Origin: Vicinamibacteria bacterium
GTDB taxonomy: Bacteria; Acidobacteriota; Vicinamibacteria; Fen-336
Assembly (NCBI GenBank): GCA_025994075.1
Contig: JAMQGV010000044.1
Span: 1-64,000 of the forward strand
Length of the DNA: 64,000 nt
Direction: 5' to 3'
This document shows positions 37,502-46,005 of this stretch, one piece after another (within the stretch, counting starts at the first letter, position 1; each line of letters begins with the position of its first letter). Below the pieces are notes generated by a model. That model had not been told where the DNA came from. It ran no database searches and worked only from the letters and a program-made list of their open reading frames with translations. Position numbers and translations under genes: made by a program.

Positions 37502-39820
37502 TCAGTGCAGCGGGCAGATCTCCATCGGCTCGGTGCCGGCGACGAAGGCCTCGCCGAAGCGACTCGGGCAGCGCGGGCTGGCGCGGAAGCCGGTCTCCTT
37601 GTCGATCTCCACGAAGATCACGTTCTCGGGCGGGGCTCGCAGCTCGACCGGGTCGCGGCCTGCCGTCGCCGCCTTCATGAAGTCGATCCAGATCGGCAGC
37701 GCCGCCCGCGAGCCCGGCAGGTTGAGCGCGGTGTTGTCGTCGAAGCCCACCCACACGACGGCCAGCAGGTCGCCCGTGTAGCCGATGAACCAGGCGTCGC
37801 GCATGTCGTTGGTGGTGCCGGTCTTGCCCGCGATGTCCCCCTGCAGGCCCTGGGCCCGGATCGCCGCGCCCGAGCCCTCGTTGACCACGCTGCGCAGCAT
37901 GTGGGTGACGAGGTAGGCCGACTCCTCGTGGACGACGCGCCGCGGCGGCGGCGGGTTGTGCTGCTCGATGTTCTCGCCCTTCGCGTCGAGCACGCCCAGG
38001 ATCGTCACCGGGTCCACCTTCAGCCCGCCGTTGGCGAGCACGGTGTAGGCCGACGCCATCTGCAGCGGCGTGACCTCGAAGGAGCCGAGCGCCAGCGCGG
38101 GGTAGGGCTTGACGTCGCCGCCGACCTTCACGCGGTCATTCCAGAGCGCCGCCACCCGCGGGTAGCCGACCATCTCCGCGACCTTCACGGTGGCCACGTT
38201 GAGGCTCTTGGCCAGCGCCCGGCGCAGCGTGACGTGGCCCAGGTACTCGTCCTCGTAGTTCTGCGGGATGTACTCCTTGTCCTCGTAGAAGAACACCCAC
38301 GGCGTGTCCTCGACCACCGTCGCCGGCGTCACCGGCGGCAGCGACGGGTCGTCGAACGTCGCCTCGAACGCCGCCAGGTAGACGAAGGGCTTGAAGGTCG
38401 ACCCGGGCTGGCGCTTCGCCCTCAGCACGCGGTTGTACTGGCTGGCGCCGTACGAGCGGCCGCCGACGAGCGCGAGGATCGCGCCCGAGCGCGGCTCGAG
38501 CACGAGGATCGCGCCCTGGACGGGTTGCGGGCGCGCCTTCCTGAACAGCTTCTCCACGTTCTCCAGGCCGCGGGCGAGCGACTGCTCCGCGAGCGTCTGC
38601 AGGTGCAGGTCGAGCGACGTCCGGATCTCGAGGTTGCCGCCGAGCAGGTCCTGGCTCGCGTAGCGCTCGCCGAGCTGCGAGCGCACCAGGTCGACGTAGT
38701 ACGGCGCGTCGGTGCGCGCCTTGCTGCGTTCGGCCTTGACCGGCTCCTGCTTCGCCGCCGCCGCGGCGGCCGCGTCCAGGTAGCCCGCCTCGACCATCGC
38801 GTCGAGCACCTGGTTGCGGCGGCGCATCGCCCGCTCCGGGTGCCGGAACGGGTTGTACGGGTTCGGCGACTGGATCATGCCGGCCAGCAGCGCGGCTTCG
38901 ACCAGGTTGACGTTGGCGACGTCCTTGTCGAAGTAGAGCCGGGCCGCCTCGCCCACGCCGTTGATCGAGAACGAGCCCACCTGGCCGAGGTAGATCTCGT
39001 TCAGGTACAGCTCCAGGATCTCCTGCTTGGTGGCCCGCCGCTCGAGCACGAACGCGAACAGCGCCTCGTGCAGCTTGCGGGTCAGGCTGCGCTCCCAGGA
39101 GCCGTCGCGCTGGGCGATGAAGAAGTTCTTGGCGAGTTGCTGGGTGATCGTCGAGCCCCCCTGCGGAGGGCCCTCCGTGCGCATGTTGCGGATCGCGGCG
39201 CCGATGATGCGGAACGGGTCGAGCCCGGCGTGGCTGAAGAAGCGGCGGTCCTCGATCGCCAGCACCGCCTGCACGAGGTGCTCGGGGAGCTGCTCGAACT
39301 TGACGCGGCGCCGCTTCTCGCGGTTCTCGTCGAACAGCGCGGTGAGCAGCGCCCGCTCCAGCGTCAGCTCGCGGTAGACCGCGCGCGTCTTCTCGCCGCG
39401 CAGCTCCTTGAGCCGGCCCTTGTCGAAGGTCGCGACCAGCGGCTCGCCGGGGGCGTCGCCGAGCGTGCGCGGCGCGAAGCGCAGGCGGCCTTCGGCCGGC
39501 GGCACGTACTGGCCGGGCCCCGGGCTGCCGTCGCTGCGCTCCTCGTAGCGCAGCGCGTTGAGCAGGCGCAGCAGGTCCGCCTCCTGCAGCGCCATGCCCG
39601 TGCGCACGGTCACCGGCCGCGAGTAGAGCCGCGACGGCGCCAGCCACCGCTCGCCCTGCAGCCGCTGCTCGACCTGCACGCTGTAACGCAGGTAGTAATA
39701 GATGAGGGTGGCGGTGCCGAAGACCAGCGGCAGCGTGACCAGCGTCAGCAGGATCACGACCAGCCGCAGCCGCCGCGGCGAGTAGGTGCGGCCGCGGGGC
39801 GCGGCGGGGAGCGAGGCCAT
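37502..39820 (-). CDS. Class A penicillin-binding protein, PBP1B-like
   Basis: 772 residues. One N-terminal membrane helix (LVVILLTLVTLPLVFGTATL), then a UvrB-like 2 domain, then the glycosyltransferase 51 domain (catalytic Glu in AVLAIEDRRFFSHAGLD; GGSTITQQLAKNFF), then the transpeptidase with SxxK in GSTFKPFVY, SLN and KTGTT. Both activities are intact. It polymerises and cross-links peptidoglycan on the periplasmic side. The UvrB-like domain places it with PBP1B rather than PBP1A. TATCAT lies 11 bases before the ATG and there is no Shine-Dalgarno sequence. The tRNA-Val gene is just downstream. Confidence 0.95.
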   Translation of the reverse strand: MASLPAAPRGRTYSPRRLRLVVILLTLVTLPLVFGTATLIYYYLRYSVQVEQRLQGERWLAPSRLYSRPVTVRTGMALQEADLLRLLNALRYEERSDGSPGPGQYVPPAEGRLRFAPRTLGDAPGEPLVATFDKGRLKELRGEKTRAVYRELTLERALLTALFDENREKRRRVKFEQLPEHLVQAVLAIEDRRFFSHAGLDPFRIIGAAIRNMRTEGPPQGGSTITQQLAKNFFIAQRDGSWERSLTRKLHEALFAFVLERRATKQEILELYLNEIYLGQVGSFSINGVGEAARLYFDKDVANVNLVEAALLAGMIQSPNPYNPFRHPERAMRRRNQVLDAMVEAGYLDAAAAAAAKQEPVKAERSKARTDAPYYVDLVRSQLGERYASQDLLGGNLEIRTSLDLHLQTLAEQSLARGLENVEKLFRKARPQPVQGAILVLEPRSGAILALVGGRSYGASQYNRVLRAKRQPGSTFKPFVYLAAFEATFDDPSLPPVTPATVVEDTPWVFFYEDKEYIPQNYEDEYLGHVTLRRALAKSLNVATVKVAEMVGYPRVAALWNDRVKVGGDVKPYPALALGSFEVTPLQMASAYTVLANGGLKVDPVTILGVLDAKGENIEQHNPPPPRRVVHEESAYLVTHMLRSVVNEGSGAAIRAQGLQGDIAGKTGTTNDMRDAWFIGYTGDLLAVVWVGFDDNTALNLPGSRAALPIWIDFMKAATAGRDPVELRAPPENVIFVEIDKETGFRASPRCPSRFGEAFVAGTEPMEICPLH

Positions 39821-39865
39821 CGTTCGCGGCGATGATACCGCCGCCCGGCGCGCGGGCGGCGTCGT

Positions 39866-40270
39866 TCAGCCGATCACTTCGAGGCGCACGCGGCCGGTGC
39901 CGGGGCCGATCAGCCCGATCGCCGCGGCCGCCGCGCGCGACAGGTCGATCACGCGCTTCTTGTAGGAGGGGAAGCGGTCGTTGACGCGCACGACCACGCT
40001 CTTGCCCGTGCTGAGCAGCGTGACGCGCACCTTCGTCCCGAACTTCCAGCTCGGGTGGGCGGCGGTCAGCGCCTCCTGGTCGAACTTCTCGCCGCTGGCC
40101 GTGGGCTTGCCGTGGAAGCCCGGGCCGTACCACGAGGCAACGCCCTCGCTGACCTGCTTCGGGCCGGGCGCGTCGGCGGGGGGCCGCCAGCCGTAACGGC
40201 CCGCGCAGGCCGCGAGGCCCAGCGCGAGCAGCGGGAAGACGGCGCGGAGCAGCGGGCGGGGCACGCGCAT
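39866..40270 (-). CDS. rlpA: RlpA-family lipoprotein (septal lytic transglycosylase-like)
   Basis: 134 residues. Lipobox LAAC, then a double-psi barrel: VASWYGPGFHGKPTASGEKF, ALTAAHPSWKFGTKVRVTLL and the catalytic Asp loop VRVNDRFPSYKKRVIDLSRA. No SPOR domain, so it is the short form. RlpA cleaves denuded peptidoglycan strands. It lies 45 bases upstream of the penicillin-binding protein gene on the same strand, which fits shared work on the cell wall. Start at ATG 40270, six bases after TATACT. Confidence 0.9.
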   Translation of the reverse strand: MRVPRPLLRAVFPLLALGLAACAGRYGWRPPADAPGPKQVSEGVASWYGPGFHGKPTASGEKFDQEALTAAHPSWKFGTKVRVTLLSTGKSVVVRVNDRFPSYKKRVIDLSRAAAAAIGLIGPGTGRVRLEVIG

Positions 40271-40276
40271 GGCGCG

Positions 40277-40282
40277 AGTATA
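40277..40282 (-). promoter_or_regulatory. -10 hexamer TATACT for rlpA (leaderless)
   Basis: Near-consensus TATACT on the minus strand ends six bases before the rlpA ATG, in the gap after the TonB receptor gene. There is no Shine-Dalgarno sequence between them. Confidence 0.55.
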
Positions 40283-40287
40283 GGCAG

Positions 40288-42459
40288 TCAGAAGCGCGCG
40301 GAGAGCGAGAGGAGCGCGGTCCGGCCCGGGGCCAGCGCCGCGTTCTCGTCGGCGGTCTGACGGTAGGCGGTGTCGAGCAGGTTCTTGAGCGTCAGCCGCG
40401 CGTGCAGCGACTCGCGCAGGCGCCACGAGCCGCCGGCCTCGAGCGTGACCGCGCCGTCGAGGGCGATCTCGGTGGGCCCGAAGTCGGCGTCGTGCGCGCG
40501 CCACACGCCGCGCACGAACGCGTCGCCGCGCTCGCCGAGGCGCCGGCGCAGCGTGAGCCCGAGGCTCTCCGAAGGCACGTCGGCGACGGCGGCGCCGTCT
40601 TCGGTCTCGCCGCGGGCCGCCTGCGCCGCCAGCTCCAGCGTGGTCGCCTCGTCGAGGTTCGCCTGCAGCTCGAGCTCGACGCCGCGCAACAGCGCCTCGC
40701 CGCGGTTCCTGAAGAGGAAGTCGGCCCCCGTGCGGTAGCGCTCGACGAGGTCCTCGATCCTGTAGCGGTAGGCGTAGAGCGACGCCCGCACGCGGCCCGT
40801 GTAGCGCAGCGCGAGGTCGAGCTGGCGCGCCCGCTCGGGCTCGAGTTCCGGGTTGCCGACCACGAAGCCGCGGCCGCCGACGCCGCGGAAGTAGCGGTCG
40901 GACAGCGTGGGATCGCGGAAGCCGCTCGCGGCCTGAACGGTCGCGGTGGTGCCCAGCCAGGGACCGAGCAGCAGCGACGCGAACCCGGAGGCCGCCTCGT
41001 GGGGCTGCTCGCGGTCGCCGAAGAAGCCGCCCGTGTTGCGCGCGCGGACGAAGTCGAGACGGCCGCCGGCGGTGAGGCCGGCGAAGCGGGACAGCCGCCC
41101 GTCGATCGCCACGTAGGCGCCGAGGTCGCGGCGTGCGGCGTCTTCGATCGAGCGCTCGTCGCTGCGGGTCGTGGCCGCGCCCGACAGCGCGTAGCGCTGG
41201 ATCGACCCGTCGGCACGCAGGTCGAAGCGGCCGGCGAAGTCGAGCCCGCCTTCCACCCGGAAGCCGCGCAGCGCCGTGGCGCCGGACGCGCGGAAGCCCC
41301 AGTCGCGGGCCGCGACGTCGGAGCTCGAGACCTCCCGCGGCACGGTCGACGTGGCCAGCCGTTCCCGCTCGGTGACCAGCCGGTACGCGCCGTAGAACGC
41401 CGAAAGCCCCCAGCGCGAGAACGCGCCGCGCGGGTCGCCCTCGTAGACGACGGTGTAGCGCGCGGAGTCCTCGCGCGGATAGGTCGTGGGCTGGGTCAGC
41501 GCGTCCAGCCCCGGCTTGCCGGTGTCGCGCCCGCGGTCGACCTGGACGATCGCGCCGAGCCGTCCGGGGCCGACCTCGTGGTCGACCCGCAGCCGCGCCC
41601 CCCAGTCCTCGAAACCCGAGTTGAACGCGTCGCCCTCGGGGGTGCGGTAGTCGTCCGCGCGGCGCCAGCGCGCCTGCGCGATGACGCCGCCCTGCTCGAA
41701 GCCGCGCGAGAGCTGGCCGGCGAGGGCGCGCTCGGGCACGCCGGCGCCGGCCGCGGCCTCGAGCCGGCCCTCGAGCGGCGCGCCCGGCGCCGCCTGGCGA
41801 GTGCGGGCGTGGATCACGCCGCCGAAGGCGTCGGAGCCGTAGGCGACGGCGCCCGGCCCGCGGCTGACCTCGATGCCCTCCAGGAAGAAGGGGTCGAGGA
41901 ACGTGGCGGAAGGGCCAGCGCGCCGCTCGGCCGTCACCCGCTGGCCGTCGATCAGGATCAAGGTGCGGCCGCGGGCGAGGCCGCGGATCGCAGGCACCGA
42001 GGTGTGGCCCTCGTCGATGCGGCTCACGCCGGGCAGCGACTCGATCGCCTCGGCCAGCGTCTCCGGGCGGCGCTGCTCGAGTTCGCGGCGGCCGACCAGG
42101 GCGCCCGCGTTGGCGGGTGGCGCTTCGGTGAACGGCGTGCTGCCGGAGTCGACCGTCACCGACTCGCTGACCAGGCTGCGCAGGCGGATGGTCAGCGGGC
42201 CGGTCGCCGGCAGCGTTTCGACCAGCACGGGCGCGGCGACCATTCCGCCCTGCAGCACCACGAGCACCTCGAACGGCGGCACCGGCTCCGGCACCAGTCG
42301 AAACTCTCCCGCAGCGCCGGTGCGGGTCGAGCCGGAGCGGCCGAGTACCGAGACGGTGGCGTCGACCGCGGGCGAGCCCTCGGGCAGCAGCACCACGCCG
42401 TCGAGGGCGGCAGCCGCCGGCGCCAGCAACGACAGGGCGACGACGACCGCCAGACGCAT
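40288..42459 (-). CDS. TonB-dependent receptor
   Basis: 723 residues. Signal peptide (LAVVVALSLLAPAAAALDGV), a carboxypeptidase-like beta-sandwich of about 70 residues, plug domain (LAEAIESLPGVSRIDEGHTS; RTLILIDGQRVTAERRAG; GIEVSRGPGAVAYGSDAFGG) and a 22-strand barrel, with the C-terminal Phe (LLSLSARF). Family types with this plug import iron chelates, cobalamin or vitamins. No ferric regulator site or partner uptake gene is visible. ATG 42459 follows the DUF937 stop by five bases. Confidence 0.93.
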   Translation of the reverse strand: MRLAVVVALSLLAPAAAALDGVVLLPEGSPAVDATVSVLGRSGSTRTGAAGEFRLVPEPVPPFEVLVVLQGGMVAAPVLVETLPATGPLTIRLRSLVSESVTVDSGSTPFTEAPPANAGALVGRRELEQRRPETLAEAIESLPGVSRIDEGHTSVPAIRGLARGRTLILIDGQRVTAERRAGPSATFLDPFFLEGIEVSRGPGAVAYGSDAFGGVIHARTRQAAPGAPLEGRLEAAAGAGVPERALAGQLSRGFEQGGVIAQARWRRADDYRTPEGDAFNSGFEDWGARLRVDHEVGPGRLGAIVQVDRGRDTGKPGLDALTQPTTYPREDSARYTVVYEGDPRGAFSRWGLSAFYGAYRLVTERERLATSTVPREVSSSDVAARDWGFRASGATALRGFRVEGGLDFAGRFDLRADGSIQRYALSGAATTRSDERSIEDAARRDLGAYVAIDGRLSRFAGLTAGGRLDFVRARNTGGFFGDREQPHEAASGFASLLLGPWLGTTATVQAASGFRDPTLSDRYFRGVGGRGFVVGNPELEPERARQLDLALRYTGRVRASLYAYRYRIEDLVERYRTGADFLFRNRGEALLRGVELELQANLDEATTLELAAQAARGETEDGAAVADVPSESLGLTLRRRLGERGDAFVRGVWRAHDADFGPTEIALDGAVTLEAGGSWRLRESLHARLTLKNLLDTAYRQTADENAALAPGRTALLSLSARF

Positions 42460-42464
42460 GCGGA

Positions 42465-43067
42465 CTACTTCTTGCCCCCGAACAGCGAGCCGAGCAGGCC
42501 CGCGCCCATCTGCGCGACGTCGTCGGCGACGGAGCCGTCGCCGTCGCGGTCGAGGATGCGGGTCAAGAGGTCGGCGCTCTGCGGCGCCCGCTGCTGCACG
42601 TCGGCCTGGGCGCCGCCGAGCAGCGCGCCGAGGTCGAAGCCGCCGCCCTGCTCTCCGCGGGCGCGGCCCAGCGCCGCCATCACGATCGGCGCCAGCAGCG
42701 CGAGGATCTGCCCGACCTGCGCCTTGTCGAGGCCGGTCGCCTGGCCGATCTGGTTCTCGACGGCGCCCTGCCGGCCGCCCAGGACGTGGCCGAGGATCGC
42801 CGCGCCGGCGCCGGCGTTGCCGCCGCCGCCCAGCAGGCCGCCCAGGTCGTCGAGCAGGCTGCCGTCGTGGTCGCGGCCCAGCGCCTTGTCCAGCGCCGCG
42901 GCGCCTTGCGGGTTCTGGGCGTTGCGGTTGAGCGCGCCGATCAGCACCGGCAGCGCCATCCCGATCGCGCTCTCGGCCTGTGCCGGCTGCACACCCGTCT
43001 GGCGGGCGATGCCCTGCAACGCGCCGCCCCCGAGGACCGGACCGAGGATCTCCATCAAGCTGGACAT
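42465..43067 (-). CDS. DUF937 protein
   Basis: 200 residues: PVLGGGALQGIARQTGVQPA and the repeated LGGLLGGGG and AILGHVLGG patterns are typical of DUF937 (YidB-like) proteins. It contains Gly-rich low-complexity segments and a Ca2+-loop-like sequence, DRDGDGSVADD near the end. Function unknown. It precedes the receptor gene by five bases and may be co-transcribed. Shine-Dalgarno AAAGGGG precedes ATG 43067; TACACT on the minus strand (43108-43103) may be the -10. Confidence 0.85.
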   Translation of the reverse strand: MSSLMEILGPVLGGGALQGIARQTGVQPAQAESAIGMALPVLIGALNRNAQNPQGAAALDKALGRDHDGSLLDDLGGLLGGGGNAGAGAAILGHVLGGRQGAVENQIGQATGLDKAQVGQILALLAPIVMAALGRARGEQGGGFDLGALLGGAQADVQQRAPQSADLLTRILDRDGDGSVADDVAQMGAGLLGSLFGGKK

Positions 43068-43138
43068 GTCGTGCCCCTTTCACTCGAGCGACGCCGCTTC
43101 CGAGTGTAGCCGCATCCGCGAGAGGGGCTTCAGCTCGG

Positions 43139-44095
43139 TCAGAGCAGCCGGCAACTGGTCGCGGGCAGGCGGGCCGCGTTGCGGGCCGCGTGCAGCACGG
43201 CGCCCTCGTAGAGCCGCCACATCGCGTCCGCGGCGGCGGCATCGAGCAGCGGCGAGCGTCGCGAGACGTCCCACGGCGGCACTCGCCCGTGGCCGCTCGC
43301 GTAGACGGTGAGCCAGGCCGAGTCCTCGGCGAAGAAGTCGTTGTCGTGCATCTTGACGCCGACGACGTACGGCGGCCGCGCTCCGCGCACGGTGCGGGCC
43401 TGCGCCGCCGCCGCCTCGATCAGCGCGGCCGGGTCCCCTCCGGCGTGCTCGAAGAGCTTGAGATCGACGTGCTCGGGGCGCACGAGCAGGCCGTTGCGGC
43501 CGTCGCCGAGGTTGGCGGCACGGCCGTGGACGACGGCGAAGCGGGCCCCGAGGTCGCCGAACACCGTGTCGGCCGCGGCCTGCACCGGCGCGTCGCAGTT
43601 CACACCCACGCACGGTGGGGCGTAGCCGAGGCGATCGACGAGCGCGGCGTAGCCGCCGTCGGCCGCCGTCGGCTGGCCGCTGACGAGGTCGAGCCCGTGA
43701 GTTTCGTAGTGGCGCACCAGCGCCTGCTGGTCGCCCGCGCCCAGCCCCGCGACGTCGAGCCAGTCGCACAGCGCGTGATAGGGCACCGGCGGCCGCACGT
43801 GATAGCCGACGCAGGCGACCGGCGACACGCGCAGCCGCTCGAACAGGTCGGGGAAGTCGCGCCAGAAGATGTCCGACTGGGTCGTGGTCAGCGAGACGTC
43901 GACGGGGATGCCCGCCGCCTCGTGGAGGTCCAGCGCGCGAGAGACGAGCGCGGCGGACAGCTCGGGCCAGGCGAAGTCCTGCACGTTGAGCGTGAAGAGC
44001 AGGAAGGTGTCGGCTGCCGCGCGAACTCGCGGCAGCGGCAGCGCCGCGGCCAGAGCGCCGGCCGCAGATGCGAGGAAACGCCGGCGCGAGGTCAC
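43139..44095 (-). CDS. Tat-exported protein with a deacetylase-like barrel (unassigned)
   Basis: 318 residues. It starts with a twin-arginine signal (TSRRRFLASAAGALAAALPL). The rest alternates beta and alpha segments (LLFTLNVQDFAWPELSAALV; HYETHGLDLVSGQPTAADGG; YVVGVKMHDNDFFAEDSAWL), suggesting a TIM or polysaccharide-deacetylase-like barrel with several His and Asp residues that could bind metal. I do not recognise the family. GTG start at 44095 overlaps the stop of the next exported protein's gene, so they are probably translated together. Confidence 0.7.
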   Translation of the reverse strand: MTSRRRFLASAAGALAAALPLPRVRAAADTFLLFTLNVQDFAWPELSAALVSRALDLHEAAGIPVDVSLTTTQSDIFWRDFPDLFERLRVSPVACVGYHVRPPVPYHALCDWLDVAGLGAGDQQALVRHYETHGLDLVSGQPTAADGGYAALVDRLGYAPPCVGVNCDAPVQAAADTVFGDLGARFAVVHGRAANLGDGRNGLLVRPEHVDLKLFEHAGGDPAALIEAAAAQARTVRGARPPYVVGVKMHDNDFFAEDSAWLTVYASGHGRVPPWDVSRRSPLLDAAAADAMWRLYEGAVLHAARNAARLPATSCRLL

Positions 44096-45057
44096 GGCCG
44101 CACCACCACGGGAACCTGCGCGTACTCCTCGCGCCAGGTGCGGAGCACCGTCGGCAGCGTCGCCCACACGAGGTCGCCGGTCGCGACGTCCGGCGCGAAG
44201 CGGTCGAGGATCGCCGCGACCGCCGGCTGCAGCGCGGGGTCGGAGTCCAGGTTGCACTGGGGGATCATGATCGTCGCCGTGTACATGCGCCCCGGCTCCA
44301 GGCGATTCGTGCGAAGCAGGTCGAGCAGCGTCGCGAGGCCGTCGCCGGACGCCACGTCTGCCGTCCAGCCGCCGATGTTGGGCAGCGTCGAGGCGGGGTC
44401 GTCCTCGAAGTAGTGCTCCGCGTCGCGCGGGCGCCACACGCCGGAGGCGCGCGGGTCGTCGCGGTGGCCCGGCGAGGCGCCGCCCCACAGCGCCTGGGCC
44501 TGCCAGACCGGATACGGAGGACGGCGACCCGTCAGCGGCGCGCGCAGCCGCGTCCACGACTCGAGCTCCACGGGGCTCGCGGTGAAGCCGCCCACGATAC
44601 CGGTCGTCGGCACGCCCAGTTGCGCCAGCGCGTGGGCCACGTCCGCGTAGTTCCAGCCGCTGCGCTCGTGGGAGTGGGCGTCGACGGCAATGCGGTCTGG
44701 AGCCAGCTCCGCGAGCCAGCGCACGACGTTCTTGCCGCCGGTGTCGCCCGTCACGGCGGCGTCGTCCCAGCTCGCGACGGCCTGCAGGTACTGCCACTCG
44801 GACTGGAAGTCCCACGCCCCTCCGCGCTCGAGCACCAGGCGCGCGGTGTCGACGACCGCCGCCCGGTTGGCCAGATAGCGCTCGCGGTTCGTGACCACGG
44901 GCGCGCACGGCGGGTTGCTGATCGCTTCCTCGTTGTGGGACACGAGGGTCGCGTAGACACGGGCTCGCGGCCCCTGCTGTGCCGTCGCCCGCGAACCGGC
45001 CACCCCGGGGAGCGCGACCGCGCCGAGCATCGCCCACGTGATCAGTCGTCGTCCCAT
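44092..45057 (-). CDS. Exported protein with a deacetylase-like barrel (unassigned)
   Basis: 321 residues with a Sec signal peptide. Barrel-like sequence (ARVYATLVSHNEEAISNPPC; RIAVDAHSHERSGWNYADVA; HALAQLGVPTTGIVGGFTAS) with HSHE and other His/Asp residues that could form a metal site. I cannot name the family; it resembles polysaccharide deacetylase/glycosidase barrels in general layout. AGGAGG lies five bases before the ATG. With the gene after it this forms a pair divergent from the sulfatase/FGE operon. Confidence 0.65.
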   Translation of the reverse strand: MGRRLITWAMLGAVALPGVAGSRATAQQGPRARVYATLVSHNEEAISNPPCAPVVTNRERYLANRAAVVDTARLVLERGGAWDFQSEWQYLQAVASWDDAAVTGDTGGKNVVRWLAELAPDRIAVDAHSHERSGWNYADVAHALAQLGVPTTGIVGGFTASPVELESWTRLRAPLTGRRPPYPVWQAQALWGGASPGHRDDPRASGVWRPRDAEHYFEDDPASTLPNIGGWTADVASGDGLATLLDLLRTNRLEPGRMYTATIMIPQCNLDSDPALQPAVAAILDRFAPDVATGDLVWATLPTVLRTWREEYAQVPVVVRP

Positions 45058-45128
45058 CGCTGCCTCCTGCCCGGGTTCGACAGGCCCGGGGAGCCGGCGG
45101 TTGAGGCGGACGGCGCGGCGGCGTGTGC

Positions 45129-45134
45129 TAGAAC
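45129..45134 (+). promoter_or_regulatory. -10 hexamer TAGAAC for the FGE-sulfatase operon (leaderless)
   Basis: TGCTAGAAC (extended -10 type) ends seven bases before the GTG at 45142. No Shine-Dalgarno sequence precedes that codon. Confidence 0.45.
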
Positions 45135-45141
45135 ACAGGGC

Positions 45142-46005
45142 GTGACCGCGCTGCTCCTCGCGCTCGCCCTTTCAGCGGCCCCCGCCGCCGAGGCGGCGGA
45201 GCTGCAGCCGCTGCCCGGCGGCACGTTCCGGATGGGCACGGACGAGGGCCTGCCGCACGAGGGCCCGAGCCACCGCGTCACCGTCTCGCCGTTCGCGATC
45301 GACCGCCACGAGGTGACCAACGCGCGCTTCGCGCGCTTCGTGGCCGCGACCGCCTACGTGACCGAGGCGGAGAAGATCGGCTGGGCCGGCGTGTTCCGCC
45401 CCGGAGCGGGATGGCAGCCGGTGAACGGCGCGTCGTGGAAGGCGCCGGGCGGCCCGAACTCGAGCGTGAAGGGCCGCGACGCGTACCCCGTCGTCCACGT
45501 CTCCTGGAACGACGCGCGCGCGTTCTGCGCCTGGGCCGGCAAGCGGCTGCCGACCGAGGCGGAGTTCGAGTTCGCCGCCCGCAGCGGGAAGCAGGGGGAG
45601 CTCTACGCGTGGGGCGGGCGGGAGCTCGCGCCCGGCGGTCGCCACCTCGCCAACACCTGGCAGGGTCCGTTCCCGGAGCGGGACAGCGGCGCCGACGGCT
45701 TCCGGGGCCCGGGGCCGGTGGGTTCGTTCCCGGCCAACGGGTACGGGCTCTTCGACGTGATCGGCAACGTCTGGGAGTGGACGGCCGACGGCTTCGATCC
45801 CCGCGCCTACCGCGGCCGCGACGGGGCCCGCGACCCGCGCGGCCCGGCGCGGGCCGAGCAGCGCGTGATCCGCGGCGGCTCGTGGATCTGCACGCCGCAC
45901 TACTGCTCGGGATACCGCGTGGCGGCGCGGCAGAGTTCGCCGCCCGACTCGGCCCTCGACAACCTCGGCTTCCGTTGCGCGGCGGACGCCGCGCCGAAGA
46001 AGTGA
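45142..46005 (+). CDS. Formylglycine-generating enzyme (aerobic type)
   Basis: 287 residues. Signal peptide, then the FGE-sulfatase domain: GGTFRMGTDEGLPHEGPSHR; AYPVVHVSWNDARAFCAWAG; GNVWEWTADGF; and the active site GGSWICTPHYCSGYRVAARQ. Both catalytic cysteines, Cys250 and Cys255, are present (C-x4-C), which distinguishes true FGE from structural relatives. It oxidises a Cys of a sulfatase to formylglycine using O2 and copper, so the sequence predicts an aerobic life-style. It overlaps its sulfatase gene (GTGA). The start is GTG 45142. Confidence 0.92.
   Translation: MTALLLALALSAAPAAEAAELQPLPGGTFRMGTDEGLPHEGPSHRVTVSPFAIDRHEVTNARFARFVAATAYVTEAEKIGWAGVFRPGAGWQPVNGASWKAPGGPNSSVKGRDAYPVVHVSWNDARAFCAWAGKRLPTEAEFEFAARSGKQGELYAWGGRELAPGGRHLANTWQGPFPERDSGADGFRGPGPVGSFPANGYGLFDVIGNVWEWTADGFDPRAYRGRDGARDPRGPARAEQRVIRGGSWICTPHYCSGYRVAARQSSPPDSALDNLGFRCAADAAPKK

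Noticed and set aside
45066-45100. CCCGGG repeats in the gap between the divergent exported-protein and FGE genes as an operator
   Set aside because: The arms are short and purely G/C, with no support from position or spacing.
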